Assembly (NCBI RefSeq): GCF_024399475.1
Contig: NZ_CP101620.1
Location: forward strand, 1,407,608-1,471,607
DNA from: Allocoprobacillus halotolerans
GTDB taxonomy: Bacteria; Bacillota_I; Bacilli_A; Erysipelotrichales; Coprobacillaceae
Length of the DNA: 64,000 bases
Direction: 5' to 3'
The notes below the pieces were generated by a model. It had not been told where the DNA came from and searched no databases. It worked only from the letters and a program-made list of their open reading frames with translations. Of the stretch, positions 47,950-58,561 are shown piece by piece (position 1 is the first letter of the stretch; the number at the start of each line of letters is the position of its first letter). The position numbers and the translations under genes are program-made.

Positions 47950-48618
47950 ATGAAGATTTTATTAATAGAGGATGAAAAATTAATCCGACAATTTATCGTT
48001 GAATATTTCCAAAAACAAGGAGAAGAAGTTATCGAAGCCAGTGATGGCTATGAAGGTTTATCGTTATTAGATGAAAGTTTTGATTTGGTTTTATTAGATA
48101 TTATGATGCCAGGTATTGATGGTTATGAAGTTTGTAAACAAATTCGTCAAAAGAATGATATACCTATCTTATTTATTAGTGCATTAAGTGATGATGATAA
48201 TAAATTAAAAGGATATGATGTAGGAGCTGATGATTTTATTTCTAAACCTTTTACACCTTCTTTATTGTATGCGAAATGTAATGCTTTATTAAAACGTTTT
48301 AAAAAAGATGAAGAACAGGCAACAACGATTGATGAAGGAATGATTCATATCAATGATGATACTCATGAAGTTTTTATTGATGGTGAAAAGACAGCTTTAT
48401 CACATAAAGAATATCAAATGCTTATTTATTTTATAGATAATAAACGTAAGATTTTATCACGTGATCAATTGTTGGATCATATTTGGGGTTATGATTATTA
48501 TGGTGATCAAAGAATTGTGGATACTTATGTAAAGAAATTAAGAAAAAAGTTAAAAGAGGCCGCACCATATATTCAAACGGTTGTTAAAATTGGGTATATG
48601 TTTGATGTGAAGGGGTAA
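47950..48618 (+). CDS. OmpR-family response regulator
   Basis: 222 residues. Receiver domain: acidic pair IEDE, phosphorylated Asp in LLDIMMPGIDGYE near residue 50, Lys in SKPFTPS near 100. Winged-helix DNA-binding domain at the C-terminus (LSHKEYQMLIYFIDN, RIVDTYVKKLRKKL). ATG 47950 is preferred over 47944 because GGAGG is 9 bases away. Three bases before the kinase gene. Likely target: the upstream FtsX/ABC gene. Confidence 0.93.
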   Translation: MKILLIEDEKLIRQFIVEYFQKQGEEVIEASDGYEGLSLLDESFDLVLLDIMMPGIDGYEVCKQIRQKNDIPILFISALSDDDNKLKGYDVGADDFISKPFTPSLLYAKCNALLKRFKKDEEQATTIDEGMIHINDDTHEVFIDGEKTALSHKEYQMLIYFIDNKRKILSRDQLLDHIWGYDYYGDQRIVDTYVKKLRKKLKEAAPYIQTVVKIGYMFDVKG

Positions 48619-48621
48619 CAT

Positions 48622-50526
48622 ATGAAAAAATTAAACTTTAGTTTAATTATTAAAATTGCATGTATTATTTTATTGGCTTTCCTTGCGGTACTGGGCAATG
48701 AGATTCGTTTAGGAATAGAACGATATATTAAAAATACAGTTGAAACAGATGCTGAGATGACGATTCGTAACTTAGATAAATTTGCGAAAAATTATCTTGA
48801 GAAAATAGCTGTCAATCCAGTTGATTTATCCTCTCAACAGTTTTTAAGACTTTACCATCAAGCACTTTCAGGCGATTCAACAAAAGTCAAATGTCTGGTT
48901 GATAAAGATGGAAAGATTTTAGAAATGTCTAGAGATGGTATTATGAGTCCAACACTTTCTTTGATTGTCAGTGAGAATGAGACGAATTATGCAAAAAGTA
49001 TTGATTTTTCATTATTGAATCAAAGTGAATTAGAGAGAGTAGAAAAAATGATTTTACAAAATCAAAATTCACAAATAGATGTATCACTTGATGTACATAT
49101 TGGACATTATAATAAATTTAATGATGAGATACGTGATTTAACATTTCAAACAATAAAGATTAATGATCAAGTTGTTGTAGAAAATAAAATAAGTGGAGAA
49201 ATCACACATATCGAAGGTGTTGCAAGTTCTTATATGAGTGCCAAAATGGAATTGATTTTTCCATATTCAATAGAAAAGTTATCAATGTCTTCATATTTAA
49301 GTCAAGAAGCTTTAGTGACGGATTATCATGATGCCTTTAAAGGACTACAACAACAAATTCAAAGACATTTTCAAACTTTCAAAGATTCAGGAAGAGAGTT
49401 TAATTCATCTATTTATGATTATACACAATATTATTTGATTAATCTCTATGAATATAATGGTAAATATTATTCGACTATCATGATGCGTTTAGAGGACTGG
49501 AATCAGTCTATAGAATTCGCACAAGGTGATGAAGAATTGACAATAGAAGATGCAACCATTGGCTATATTTTTGTAACACAGGAATATGATAATTTACCAA
49601 TGGACTCTTTAAAAGATTTTATGTATGATAATTCTTCAACATATATTTTAGCCATTGGTTTAATTATTGTTATGTGTTTTGTGGTAGCTTATATGATTGT
49701 ACGTCCTATTAAACAATTGGAATTAGCAGCATGGCGTATTTCTCGTAAACAATTTGATTATCCTATCGACACATCTCGTCACGATGAATTAGGAGATTTA
49801 GCAAGAGGTGTCGATAAAATGAGTAAAGAACTAGAAAAAACAATTAATGATCTTCATCAGGAAATTGAAAGAGTTCAACAATTAGAAATCGTAAGAAAAG
49901 AATTTGTATCTAATTTTACACATGAAATTAAAACACCGTTAGGAATTATTAATGGTTTTAGTGAGATGGTGGAATTAGAAAAAGATGAGAAAAAACGTAA
50001 TGAATATATAGATATTATTCAACATGAAACTAAACGTATTAATGAACTTGTTTTAGCTATGTTGGACTTATCAAAATTAGAAACACAAAATATGTCTTTA
50101 GATCTTGAAGAATTAGATTTATTAGATATTGTTGATGAAATATTGCAATCAATGGCTTGTTTATTTGAAAGCCATCAAGTTCAAATCAAAACAGATTTAG
50201 ACTCTAGTATTATTGAAGCAGATGCTTTTAAAATAGGAATGGTTGTGAGCAATTTTATTAGTAATGCTTTACATCATACAGAGGCAGGAGAAGAAGTGAT
50301 TATTCACTTAGATGAGCATTGTTTTTCTGTTGAAAATACAGGTGCGCATATTCCAGAAGAAGATATTCATAAAATATGGTTATCTTTCCATAAGGTTGAT
50401 AAAGCAAGAAATGAAGGTGGCACTGGATTAGGTCTTGCGATATGTAAAGCTATTTTGGAGTTACATCATTTTGAATATGGTGTTCAAAATACTGAACGTG
50501 GCGTTTTGTTTTATTTTCGATTTTAA
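48622..50526 (+). CDS. Sensor histidine kinase
   Basis: 634 residues. N-terminal helix, a ~320-residue extracytoplasmic sensor, a second helix (TYILAIGLIIVMCFVVAYMIV), HAMP (RPIKQLELAAWRISRKQF), then kinase core: H-box FTHEIKTPLG near residue 437, N-box NFISNALHHT near 542, G-box GGTGLGLAICKAI near 600. Autophosphorylates and passes phosphate to the regulator upstream. The large sensor suits an envelope or peptide signal. Confidence 0.94.
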   Translation: MKKLNFSLIIKIACIILLAFLAVLGNEIRLGIERYIKNTVETDAEMTIRNLDKFAKNYLEKIAVNPVDLSSQQFLRLYHQALSGDSTKVKCLVDKDGKILEMSRDGIMSPTLSLIVSENETNYAKSIDFSLLNQSELERVEKMILQNQNSQIDVSLDVHIGHYNKFNDEIRDLTFQTIKINDQVVVENKISGEITHIEGVASSYMSAKMELIFPYSIEKLSMSSYLSQEALVTDYHDAFKGLQQQIQRHFQTFKDSGREFNSSIYDYTQYYLINLYEYNGKYYSTIMMRLEDWNQSIEFAQGDEELTIEDATIGYIFVTQEYDNLPMDSLKDFMYDNSSTYILAIGLIIVMCFVVAYMIVRPIKQLELAAWRISRKQFDYPIDTSRHDELGDLARGVDKMSKELEKTINDLHQEIERVQQLEIVRKEFVSNFTHEIKTPLGIINGFSEMVELEKDEKKRNEYIDIIQHETKRINELVLAMLDLSKLETQNMSLDLEELDLLDIVDEILQSMACLFESHQVQIKTDLDSSIIEADAFKIGMVVSNFISNALHHTEAGEEVIIHLDEHCFSVENTGAHIPEEDIHKIWLSFHKVDKARNEGGTGLGLAICKAILELHHFEYGVQNTERGVLFYFRF

Positions 50527-50529
50527 AGA

Positions 50530-50557
50530 AAACCAGTAGTTAAGCTATTGGTTTTTT
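50530..50557 (+). terminator. Terminator of the two-component system
   Basis: AAACCAGTAG/CTATTGGTTT, one wobble pair, followed by T residues. Confidence 0.75.
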
Positions 50558-50625
50558 ATATAAAGCATGAAAGTTTGTGGATAATGTATTTAAATAATAG
50601 AAGAGATAAAGAAAGATTGAAAAAA

Positions 50626-51314
50626 ATGTTAGAAACAATAAAAAATCATTTAGTTGTGTCTTGTCAGGCATTAGAAAATGAACCATTACATTCATCATTT
50701 ATTATGTCACGTATGGCATTGCCGGCGAAAGTTGGTGGGACTAAAGGAATTTGTGCTAATTCTGTTGAAGATATTCATGAAATCAAAAAAACAGTAGATT
50801 TACCTATTATTGGAATCATTAAAAAAGAATATGGAGATTGTCCTGTATTTATTACACCGACTTTAAAAGAAGTAGAAGCTTTGGTTCAAGAAGGTGTCGA
50901 TATTATTGCGATGGATGCCATCCTAAGACCAAGACCTGAACATCAAAACTTGGATAGTTTCTTTTATGAGCTGAAACAAAGATTTCCTAATCAAAAATTT
51001 ATGGCTGATTGTTCGACGGTTGAAGAAGCCTTGCATAAGGATGAACTAGGATTTGACTTTATTGGAACAACATTAGTTGGATATACAAAAGAAAGTGAAA
51101 TCCTAAAGATTGAAGAAAATGATTTTGAAATTATTCGAACAATCTTAAAGAAAGTCAAACATCCAGTGATTGCAGAGGGGAACATTGATACACCTCAAAA
51201 AGCAAAAAAGTCATAGAAATGGGATGTTATAGTGTGGTGGTAGGATCTATTATGACACGACCACAAGTGATTACAAAAAGATTTACTGATATGATGAACG
51301 AAGATGAAAAGTAA
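50626..51314 (+). pseudogene. nanE: N-acetylmannosamine-6-phosphate 2-epimerase, frameshift near the 3' end
   Basis: NanE-type TIM barrel that interconverts ManNAc-6-P and GlcNAc-6-P. Motifs: [16 protein letters not shown] at the start, [45 protein letters not shown] and [14 protein letters not shown]. At ~51205 the frame breaks after QKAKK; the expected end [25 protein letters not shown] is in another frame, so an A run is one base short. Start at ATG 50626, with TTG 50617 possible. No other sialic-acid gene is nearby. Confidence 0.88.
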
Positions 51315-51328
51315 TCTTCGTTTTTTTT
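51297..51328 (+). terminator. Terminator of nanE
   Basis: AACGAAGAT/ATCTTCGTT, followed by T residues; the stem overlaps the true nanE stop codon. Confidence 0.85.
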
Positions 51329-51426
51329 CTTTTTGATATATAAATTCTAAAGAACTTGATATGACTTTGAAAATATGACAAATAATTTATAAAGAACCGT
51401 CTATAATGGGTCTAGAGGTGGAAAAA

Positions 51427-53611
51427 ATGGAACTGATTATCAATCCAAATCGTATAAAAAAATTAAATATCAATTCGTCATTTATATAACATTCATATCA
51501 TTTTTAATATCCATTGTAAATATCTATTCATCATCCTTGTTATTTGCATTACCTTTTTTTATGTGTGTTTTATGTGTGGCTATCCAGCCCTGATTAGTTA
51601 TCTGATAGGGATTAGCATGGGTATGATCTTTTTGCAAGTGCCTTATGATATTCTTTTGGTAAGTGTTATTGCATTTTTAATATTAGAATTCTGTTTATTG
51701 TTTCAATCTATGAAATCAAGGTATGTCCCTTATCTTCTAACATTAATAGGTGGTATTTATTATGCTTATATCCAAATAGATTTACTTTCAACGCTATTAT
51801 TAACAATCTTAACTTATATCAATACAATGATTTTTACATCATTAACACCTTTATTTATTCATGGGGAATCTGATTTATTAACACATGAACGCATGAAATC
51901 TTTAACTGTGATTATTTTGATTTGTATGATGGGCTTAATACCTTATTCATTCATTTCAACAATGATTCTGATTCGTATATTTATTTTAATTATGATTTAT
52001 CATGAATGTTTAGATGATTTATTACCAGGATTATTTTATGGTTCAATGTTGATGTTATTGATGAATTTAAATTATAAAGATGATATTTTATCTTTTTTAT
52101 TACCGCTTTTCTTTTTCTATATGATTCAGTGTCATAAAAAGGCAACTATTGTTTCCTTGTATTTTGTATCACATTTGATTTTACCATTCTTTTTAGATTT
52201 TCAATATACATATCATGGTTTTATTGTTGTTGTGAGTGGGCTTATCTTTTTGATCTTACCTATTCGTAGCTATCAACCTGTGCTATCTTCAAGTTATCAA
52301 GAAATGACGTTTAAACAGCAATTATCTAAACAGGTTGATTCATTCTGTCGCCTATTTGAACAGATGACAGCCCTGTTTACAAAAGCTCCTGCTCCTAATC
52401 GTTCATTAGAATATGTTGGTTATATTTATGAAGATATGTGTCAAAACTGTTCAAGTCAAACAACATGCTTTCATAAAAAATATGGACCACATCGTTTAGT
52501 AAAACTCATGAACAAAGGTTTAAAAGATCATTATAGTGAGGCTGATGAAGATTTTATTCATCAATATTGTTTGAATCCTGAAAAATATCTGACTTTAGTT
52601 GAACAATATCGTAAAGATTATCGCAAAATTAGACGTGTTCAAGAAGAATATAAAGTGATGAAAAACGATTTATATCATCAATTTTCTTTATTAAATCATG
52701 TTTTTCATCAATTCTCACATCAATTAGAAATTGGACATATTGAAGAAAAGCATATCTTAGAACATATGGAGGGTTATCATTTTCAAGTAACACATCTTAA
52801 AAAATATTATGAATCGCAGTCTGTATATTATTTAGAGATTGGACTTTATGATACAACAAAAGAAGAAATTGAAAATGAATTTATTCCAATTTTAGAAGCA
52901 TATTTAAATGAAACTTTGGACATAGAAGTCATGAAAACACCAATGCATCAACTTGGTTATGCATATCTTGTTTTAAAACATCATACACGTTATTTTGTAC
53001 AATATGGCGTTTGTCAATGTGCTAAAGAAAGTATTGCTTGTGGCGATAGTTATATCATGTTTTCGATGAATGAAAATGATTATTTTGCTTTAAGTGATGG
53101 TATGGGACAAGGACAAAAAGCTAGTGATGATTCTAAATTGACATTGGATGTGATGAAACAGCTTATTATGAATGGCATTTCTTTAAATGATACAATCCAA
53201 TCAGTGAATGCTTTGTTGAAGATTAAAAATCGTAATGATATGTTTACGACAATGGATATGATGGAAATTAATCTTGTTAGTGGTGTCACAACATTTATGA
53301 AATATGGGGCATGTCCTACTTTTATTTTAAGGGATCATGAAATTATTGAAGTGGAATCAAAGACATTACCAATGGGTATTGTTTCTCCATTAGAAACAAT
53401 GATTCAAAAACAGACTTTAAGAGAAAATGATATGATTTTTATGGTTAGTGATGGTTTTTCAACTCATTTTTATGATTTTTTAAAGGAAAATGAATATTTA
53501 ATTGGTGATGATCATCCTAAAGATATAGCTCATTTATTTATGTCTTTAGCGAATGATGAACAAAGAAATGATGATATGACAATTATGGTTTTAAAATTAT
53601 GTAAGCAATAA
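51427..53611 (+). pseudogene. spoIIE: Stage II sporulation protein E phosphatase, two frameshifts
   Basis: Membrane PP2C phosphatase that activates sigma-F in the forespore. The C-terminal domain has the diagnostic GDSYIMFSMNENDYFALSDGMGQGQ and VSDGF motifs; the N-terminal third is a run of membrane helices. The start is ATG 51427 (GAGGTGG upstream), MELIINPNRIKK; then an A run near 51455 is one base short, the frame continues ISFLISIVNIYSSSLLFALPFF, and a C run at 51583 is one base short before ALISYLIGISMG. From there the frame is open for 680 residues. Restored length ~728. Gene order spoIIE-tilS-hpt-ftsH-hslO is as in Bacillus, supporting a spore-forming ancestry. Confidence 0.88.
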
Positions 53612-53637
53612 TCCCAAAGTATTGGGATTTTTGTTAT
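53610..53637 (+). terminator. Terminator of spoIIE
   Basis: AATCCCAA/TTGGGATT with an AGTA loop, then TTTGTTATTT. Confidence 0.7.
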
Positions 53638-53670
53638 TTCTTTGATATAATGTCCTCATGGAGTGATAAT

Positions 53671-54906
53671 ATGAATTTAGAATTATTAGATTGTTCAAAG
53701 TATTATGTCATTGGTGTATCAGGTGGTTGTGATTCAATGTATCTTTTAGATACATTAAGAAAACAGGAATATCATTTATTGGTTGCCCATGTGAATTACA
53801 ATTATCGTCATGATAGTTATATAGACTATGAACTTGTCAGTGATTATTGTGCCACTTATGGCATACCTTTTTACTATAAAGAATACCATACTAAAGATTA
53901 TCATCAAGGTAATTTCCAAAATCAGGCGAGAACTTTAAGATATAATTTTTATAAAGAAATTTATGATTTGTATCAGGTGGATGGTGTGATTTTAGGACAT
54001 CATTTAGATGATCATATCGAAACGATTTATATGCAATTATCACATCATAATACGGTTCATTATTTAGGAATTAAACAGGAATCATATGTACAAAATATGC
54101 GTATTATTAGACCTTTGATGGATTTATATAAAGAAGATATTTTAAAAAGATGTCAACAATTAGGGATTCCTTATCATGATGATTATACAAATTTTGAAAT
54201 TGATTTTGAAAGAGATAAAGTCCGTAATACAATCTTAAATCAATATACTTTATTACAAAAAGAAGAACTCATACAAAAAGCTAAAATTCATAATCAAAGA
54301 ATCAAAGAATTAGAGTTTAAAGTCGAACCTTACTACCAACAATATAAAACAGATGGGATGATTTATTATTACTATATTCCTAAACAATTAAGAGAAATTT
54401 TCCTTTACTTGATTCTTCGAGATGTCATGCCAACACAGTTAATTTCATATGCTTTGATTCAAGAAATCAGACATCAAATTGATAGTGTCAAACCGAATAT
54501 TCAAATGAATCTACCAGTTAATTATCTGTTCATAAAAGAATACGATAATATCTACATCATTGATAAAGATAAAACAAAAGGATATAGTTTTGAATTTCAA
54601 CAATATATGCCTTTTGGTTGTGAATATTTCCATTTATTAGAGAGTGGACATATCAATGAAGGGGTTTTTCTTGCCCCAGAAGATTATCCCATTACTATCC
54701 GTACAATGAAAGAAGGCGATAGCATTATGACTTCTTCTGGCACAAAGAAGCTTTCACGTCTTTTTATCAATGCGAAAATTCCTGCTTTAAAAAGAAAAAC
54801 ATGGCCGATTGTCGTTAATCGTGAAGGAACCATAGTTTTAGTTCCACATATTGCAAAAAACATTGATTATTTGACTACAAAACCAAATGTATTTGTGATA
54901 AAATAG
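53671..54906 (+). CDS. tilS: tRNA(Ile)-lysidine synthetase
   Basis: 411 residues. PP-loop ATP motif VSGGCDSMYLL near residue 20; HVNYNYRHDS and GHHLDDHIETI further on; small C-terminal TilS domain with TIRTMKEGDSI and KLSRLFINAKIP. Converts the wobble cytidine of tRNA-Ile(CAU) to lysidine. ATG 53671 has GGAG 7 bases upstream and a TATAAT box at 53645; the open frame extends back to 53650 without a ribosome site. Precedes hpt and ftsH as in other Firmicutes. Confidence 0.93.
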   Translation: MNLELLDCSKYYVIGVSGGCDSMYLLDTLRKQEYHLLVAHVNYNYRHDSYIDYELVSDYCATYGIPFYYKEYHTKDYHQGNFQNQARTLRYNFYKEIYDLYQVDGVILGHHLDDHIETIYMQLSHHNTVHYLGIKQESYVQNMRIIRPLMDLYKEDILKRCQQLGIPYHDDYTNFEIDFERDKVRNTILNQYTLLQKEELIQKAKIHNQRIKELEFKVEPYYQQYKTDGMIYYYYIPKQLREIFLYLILRDVMPTQLISYALIQEIRHQIDSVKPNIQMNLPVNYLFIKEYDNIYIIDKDKTKGYSFEFQQYMPFGCEYFHLLESGHINEGVFLAPEDYPITIRTMKEGDSIMTSSGTKKLSRLFINAKIPALKRKTWPIVVNREGTIVLVPHIAKNIDYLTTKPNVFVIK

Positions 54907-54934
54907 AGAGGCTTATTATAAGGAGTGGAGAAGT

Positions 54935-55465
54935 ATGCATAAAGATGTTAAAGAAGTTTTATATACACAAGAAGAAATTATTGAAAAATGTAAGGAATTA
55001 GGACAATTAATCAGTGATGATTATGCTGGTAAAGAAGTGATTCTGGTTGGATTATTAAAAGGATCAGTTCCTTTTTTAGCAGAGTTATCTAAATATATAG
55101 AGTTAGATGTCACTTTTGATTATATGGATGTCAGCAGTTATGAAGGTGTTGAATCTCGTACGATTACCATAAAAAAAGACTTGGATCAGGATGTGAAAGG
55201 TAAAGATATTTTATTAGTAGAAGATATTTTAGATACTGGTAAAACTTTAACAACGGTCAAAGCGATGTTGGTTGAACGTGGGGCATCATCGGTGGAAATT
55301 GTGACAATGCTGGATAAAAAAGAAGGACGTACTTATCCAATTGAAGCTAAATATGTAGGATTTGAAATTCCTAATGCTTTTGTGATTGGATATGGATTGG
55401 ATTTTAATGAGAAATATCGTCAATTACCTTATGTAGGTATTTTAAAAGAAGAATGTTATATGTAG
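54935..55465 (+). CDS. hpt: Hypoxanthine phosphoribosyltransferase
   Basis: 176 residues. PRPP-binding motif LLVEDILDTGKTL near residue 93; catalytic loop YMDVSSYEGV; purine-binding KYVGFEIPNAFVIGYGLDFNEKYR. Salvages hypoxanthine and guanine. GGAG upstream of the ATG. Placed between tilS and ftsH as usual in Firmicutes. Confidence 0.95.
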   Translation: MHKDVKEVLYTQEEIIEKCKELGQLISDDYAGKEVILVGLLKGSVPFLAELSKYIELDVTFDYMDVSSYEGVESRTITIKKDLDQDVKGKDILLVEDILDTGKTLTTVKAMLVERGASSVEIVTMLDKKEGRTYPIEAKYVGFEIPNAFVIGYGLDFNEKYRQLPYVGILKEECYM

Positions 55466-55480
55466 TGAAAAGGAGATTAT

Positions 55481-57439
55481 ATGAATAATAAGAATAAGAG
55501 TTTAATCAAAGCGATATTACCTTGGATTATTGTCATTGTATTATTGAGTTCATTAGTTCCTTTATTGAATATGGGAAAAACCAATGAAGTTAACTATACA
55601 GAATTCACGGAAATTCTTAAAGAAGAAAAAGTAACTGAAATGTCAGTGATGCCGGGCGTTTATGTGACAAGTGTTGAAGGTCAATATACAAAAACAGAAG
55701 ATGGTAAAGAAATTGAGTACACATTTAAAACAAATGTACCTCAAACCGATCAGGAATTAGATTCTTTAATCCAATTAATGGAAGATAAAGGTATTGCTGT
55801 TCAAATCAGAGATGCGAAAAGTGAAAATATGCTTGTTGATACTTTATTAGCTTTACTTCCATACATTTTATTGATTGGTGTGATGTTCTTTGTGATGAGA
55901 AGTATTGGTGGTGGCGGTGGAGCCAACGCGAAGGCTTTTGATTTTGGAAACTCACGTGCTAAATTAGAAAAAGACAGCAAGACAAGATTTAGTGATGTTG
56001 CGGGTGCTGATGAAGAAAAAGAAGAGTTAGAAGAATTAGTCGCTTTTTTAAAAAATCCAAAGAAATTTGCGAATATGGGTGCTAAAATTCCTCGTGGTGT
56101 CCTGCTTGTAGGGCCACCAGGAACAGGGAAAACATTACTAGCAAGAGCTGTAGCTGGTGAAGCCAATGTGCCTTTCTATTCGATTTCAGGTTCTGAATTC
56201 GTTGAAATGTTCGTTGGGGTTGGTGCTGGACGTGTGCGCGATATGTTTAAAAAAGCAAAACAAAATGCACCATGTATTATCTTTATAGATGAAATTGATG
56301 CTGTTGGACGTCAAAGAGGAACTGGTGTTGGTGGTGGACACGATGAACGTGAACAGACATTGAACCAGTTGTTAGTTGAAATGGATGGATTTAGTGGTAA
56401 TGAAGGTATTATCATTTTAGCAGCGACAAACCGTGCTGATGTCTTAGACCCAGCTTTACTTCGTCCAGGACGTTTTGATAGACAAATTCAAGTGGCTAAT
56501 CCTGATAAAAAAGCAAGAGCTGAAATTTTAAGAGTTCATGCACGTAATAAACAATTTACTGATGATGTGAATTTTGAAAATATTGCACAACGTACACCAG
56601 GATTCTCTGGGGCAGAACTTGCGAATGTGTTAAATGAAGCAGCATTGTTAGCTGTACGTTTAGGACATAAACGTATTACTTTGGATGATGTTGATGAAGC
56701 TATTGATCGTGTGATTGGTGGACCAGCTAAAAAATCACGTAAGTACACTGAAAAAGAAAGAAAATTAGTGGCTTATCATGAAGCTGGACATGCGATTATT
56801 GGATTGACTTTAGAGGATGCTAATAAAGTGCAAAAAGTCACAATCATTCCTAGAGGTCAAGCTGGTGGTTATAACTTAATGACACCAAAAGAAGAAACTT
56901 ACTTCCAGACAAAATCACAGTTAATGGCAAGTATTACTGGATTTATGGGAGGACGTGTTGCTGAAGAAATTTTCTTTGGTGATGTATCTTCAGGTGCTCA
57001 TAATGATATTGAACAGGCAACACGTATTGCGAGAATGATGGTTACTGAATTGGGTATGTCTGATCTTGGACCTATTAAATATGATTCAGGACATGATGCT
57101 GTATTCTTAGGTAGAGATTATTCTTCAACAAGCAATACGCATTCAGGGCAGATTGCTTATGAAATTGATCAACAGGTTCGTAAAATTATTGATGCTTGTT
57201 ATAATCAATGTCGTCAAATCATCAATGAACAAAAAGATAAATTAATTACAATTGCTGATGCTTTATTAGAACATGAAACATTAAATAACGAACAAATCGA
57301 ATCTTTATATAACACTGGACATATGCTTGAAATGGATAATGGTGTAGATGATCAAGATCATCATGATCAAATGCCACCCATTCAAGAAAAGAAAGAAACA
57401 GTGAATTTAGATGATGATCTATTAGATGAAATGAAATAA
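55481..57439 (+). CDS. ftsH: ATP-dependent zinc metalloprotease FtsH
   Basis: 652 residues. Two membrane helices flank a small extracytoplasmic domain; AAA+ module: Walker [12 protein letters not shown] near residue 210, Walker [15 protein letters not shown] region; protease zinc site HEAGH near residue 430. Degrades membrane and short-lived cytosolic proteins. AGGAG before the ATG; a terminator follows. Expected length and motifs are complete. Confidence 0.97.
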   Translation: MNNKNKSLIKAILPWIIVIVLLSSLVPLLNMGKTNEVNYTEFTEILKEEKVTEMSVMPGVYVTSVEGQYTKTEDGKEIEYTFKTNVPQTDQELDSLIQLMEDKGIAVQIRDAKSENMLVDTLLALLPYILLIGVMFFVMRSIGGGGGANAKAFDFGNSRAKLEKDSKTRFSDVAGADEEKEELEELVAFLKNPKKFANMGAKIPRGVLLVGPPGTGKTLLARAVAGEANVPFYSISGSEFVEMFVGVGAGRVRDMFKKAKQNAPCIIFIDEIDAVGRQRGTGVGGGHDEREQTLNQLLVEMDGFSGNEGIIILAATNRADVLDPALLRPGRFDRQIQVANPDKKARAEILRVHARNKQFTDDVNFENIAQRTPGFSGAELANVLNEAALLAVRLGHKRITLDDVDEAIDRVIGGPAKKSRKYTEKERKLVAYHEAGHAIIGLTLEDANKVQKVTIIPRGQAGGYNLMTPKEETYFQTKSQLMASITGFMGGRVAEEIFFGDVSSGAHNDIEQATRIARMMVTELGMSDLGPIKYDSGHDAVFLGRDYSSTSNTHSGQIAYEIDQQVRKIIDACYNQCRQIINEQKDKLITIADALLEHETLNNEQIESLYNTGHMLEMDNGVDDQDHHDQMPPIQEKKETVNLDDDLLDEMK

Positions 57440-57459
57440 GCACTTATGTGCTTATTTTT
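57434..57459 (+). terminator. Terminator of ftsH
   Basis: AAATAAGCAC/GTGCTTATTT with a 4-base loop and further T residues; it includes the stop codon. Confidence 0.75.
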
Positions 57460-57475
57460 GTAAGGGGAGAAAAAT

Positions 57476-57568
57476 ATGAAGAGAAGTACAATGAGTAAAA
57501 TATTAGTAGTGATTTTAATTGCTTGTATGGTTATTCCATTAATTGGTTACTTCGCATTTGGAGGTTAA
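57476..57568 (+). CDS. Small membrane protein (30 aa) between ftsH and hslO
   Basis: Starts MKRSTMSKILVVILIACM and continues VIPLIGYFAFGG: basic N-terminus and one membrane helix. GGGGAG is 6-7 bases before the ATG, better than many known genes here. Its last codons contain the GGAGG that serves hslO two bases downstream, so the two are coupled. No family recognised; position next to FtsH invites a substrate or modulator role, which is only inference. Confidence 0.6.
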   Translation: MKRSTMSKILVVILIACMVIPLIGYFAFGG

Positions 57569-57569
57569 G

Positions 57570-58442
57570 ATGAAAGATTATTTAGTAAGAGGACTTGTCG
57601 AATCAAAGAATTGTCGTGTTTTTGCTTGTACAACAAAACAGTTATTAGAAATAGCAAGACAAAAACATGATTTATGGCCAACAGCCTCAGCCACTTTAGG
57701 ACGTTTTATGTCAGCTACCTTGATGTTAGGGGCAATGAATAAAAATCATGAGAAAATGACTGTCACAATGAATGGTGGAGGAACGATTGGAACAATCATG
57801 GCTTGTACAAATAGCGATGGAAAAATTAAAGCTTTTGTAGCCAATCCCCATGTGCATTATACATATGAAGATACTGGAAAATTAGGTGTTGGTATGGCAG
57901 TAGGTAATCAAGGAACACTACAAGTTATCAAAGACATGGGATTGAAAGAACCTTTTGTTGGAACAGTTCCTATTCAAACTGGTGAAATTGGTGAGGATTT
58001 TTCTTATTATTTTATGGTTTCTGAACAGATTCCATCGGTTGTATCATTAGGTGTTCTTGTTGATTCAACAAATGAAATTTTATCAAGCGGTGGATTTATT
58101 ATTCAGTTATTACCTGAAGCAACAGATGTAGATATTTCTTATATTGAAGAAAAAATGAGAAATTTCCCAGCAATATCTTCGTTACTTCATGAAGGACATT
58201 CACCAGAAGAAATTTTAAAAATGATTTTTGATGATGTTGAAATCTTAGAAACGCAGGATTTATCTTTTGAATGTGATTGCTCAAAAGAAAAGATGAAAAA
58301 TGCTTTGATGACAGTAGGAAAAGAGGAAATTCAAGCAATGATTGATGAAGATCATGGTTGTGAAATGACATGTCAGTTCTGTAATTCAAAATATACATTT
58401 AGTGAAGAAGAATTGAAAGAGTTATTAGAGAGTATCCAATAG
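57570..58442 (+). CDS. hslO: Redox-regulated chaperone Hsp33
   Basis: 290 residues. Family features: KDYLVRGLVESKNCRVFA at the start, GGGTIGTIMA near residue 70, and the C-terminal zinc switch FECDCSKEK...CEMTCQFC (C-x-C and C-x2-C). On oxidation zinc is lost and the protein holds unfolded clients. ATG 57570 with GGAGG 5 bases upstream; the longer frame to 57543 overlaps the small gene. Follows ftsH, as in Bacillus. Confidence 0.95.
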   Translation: MKDYLVRGLVESKNCRVFACTTKQLLEIARQKHDLWPTASATLGRFMSATLMLGAMNKNHEKMTVTMNGGGTIGTIMACTNSDGKIKAFVANPHVHYTYEDTGKLGVGMAVGNQGTLQVIKDMGLKEPFVGTVPIQTGEIGEDFSYYFMVSEQIPSVVSLGVLVDSTNEILSSGGFIIQLLPEATDVDISYIEEKMRNFPAISSLLHEGHSPEEILKMIFDDVEILETQDLSFECDCSKEKMKNALMTVGKEEIQAMIDEDHGCEMTCQFCNSKYTFSEEELKELLESIQ

Positions 58443-58456
58443 GATATTCTTTTTTT
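58430..58456 (+). terminator. Terminator of hslO
   Basis: GAGTATCC/GGATATTC with an AATA loop and seven T residues; the stop codon is in the loop. Confidence 0.85.
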
Positions 58457-58495
58457 ATATATAAACAAGAAATTTCTCAAAATATAAAATATATA

Positions 58496-58524
58496 TTGAC
58501 ACTATTTCTCAATATGGTTATAAT
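58496..58524 (+). promoter_or_regulatory. Consensus sigma-A promoter of the PTS operon
   Basis: TTGACA (58496-58501), exactly 17 bases, TATAAT (58519-58524): a perfect match. Confidence 0.88.
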
Positions 58525-58528
58525 AGCA

Positions 58529-58543
58529 TTGTAATCGATTTCA
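58529..58543 (+). promoter_or_regulatory. cre site (CcpA operator)
   Basis: TTGTAATCGATTTCA matches every fixed position of the cre consensus WTGNAANCGNWNNCW. It covers the expected transcription start, so CcpA would block the strong promoter when preferred sugars are present. Confidence 0.82.
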
Positions 58544-58561
58544 AGAAGGGAGTATGAATTT

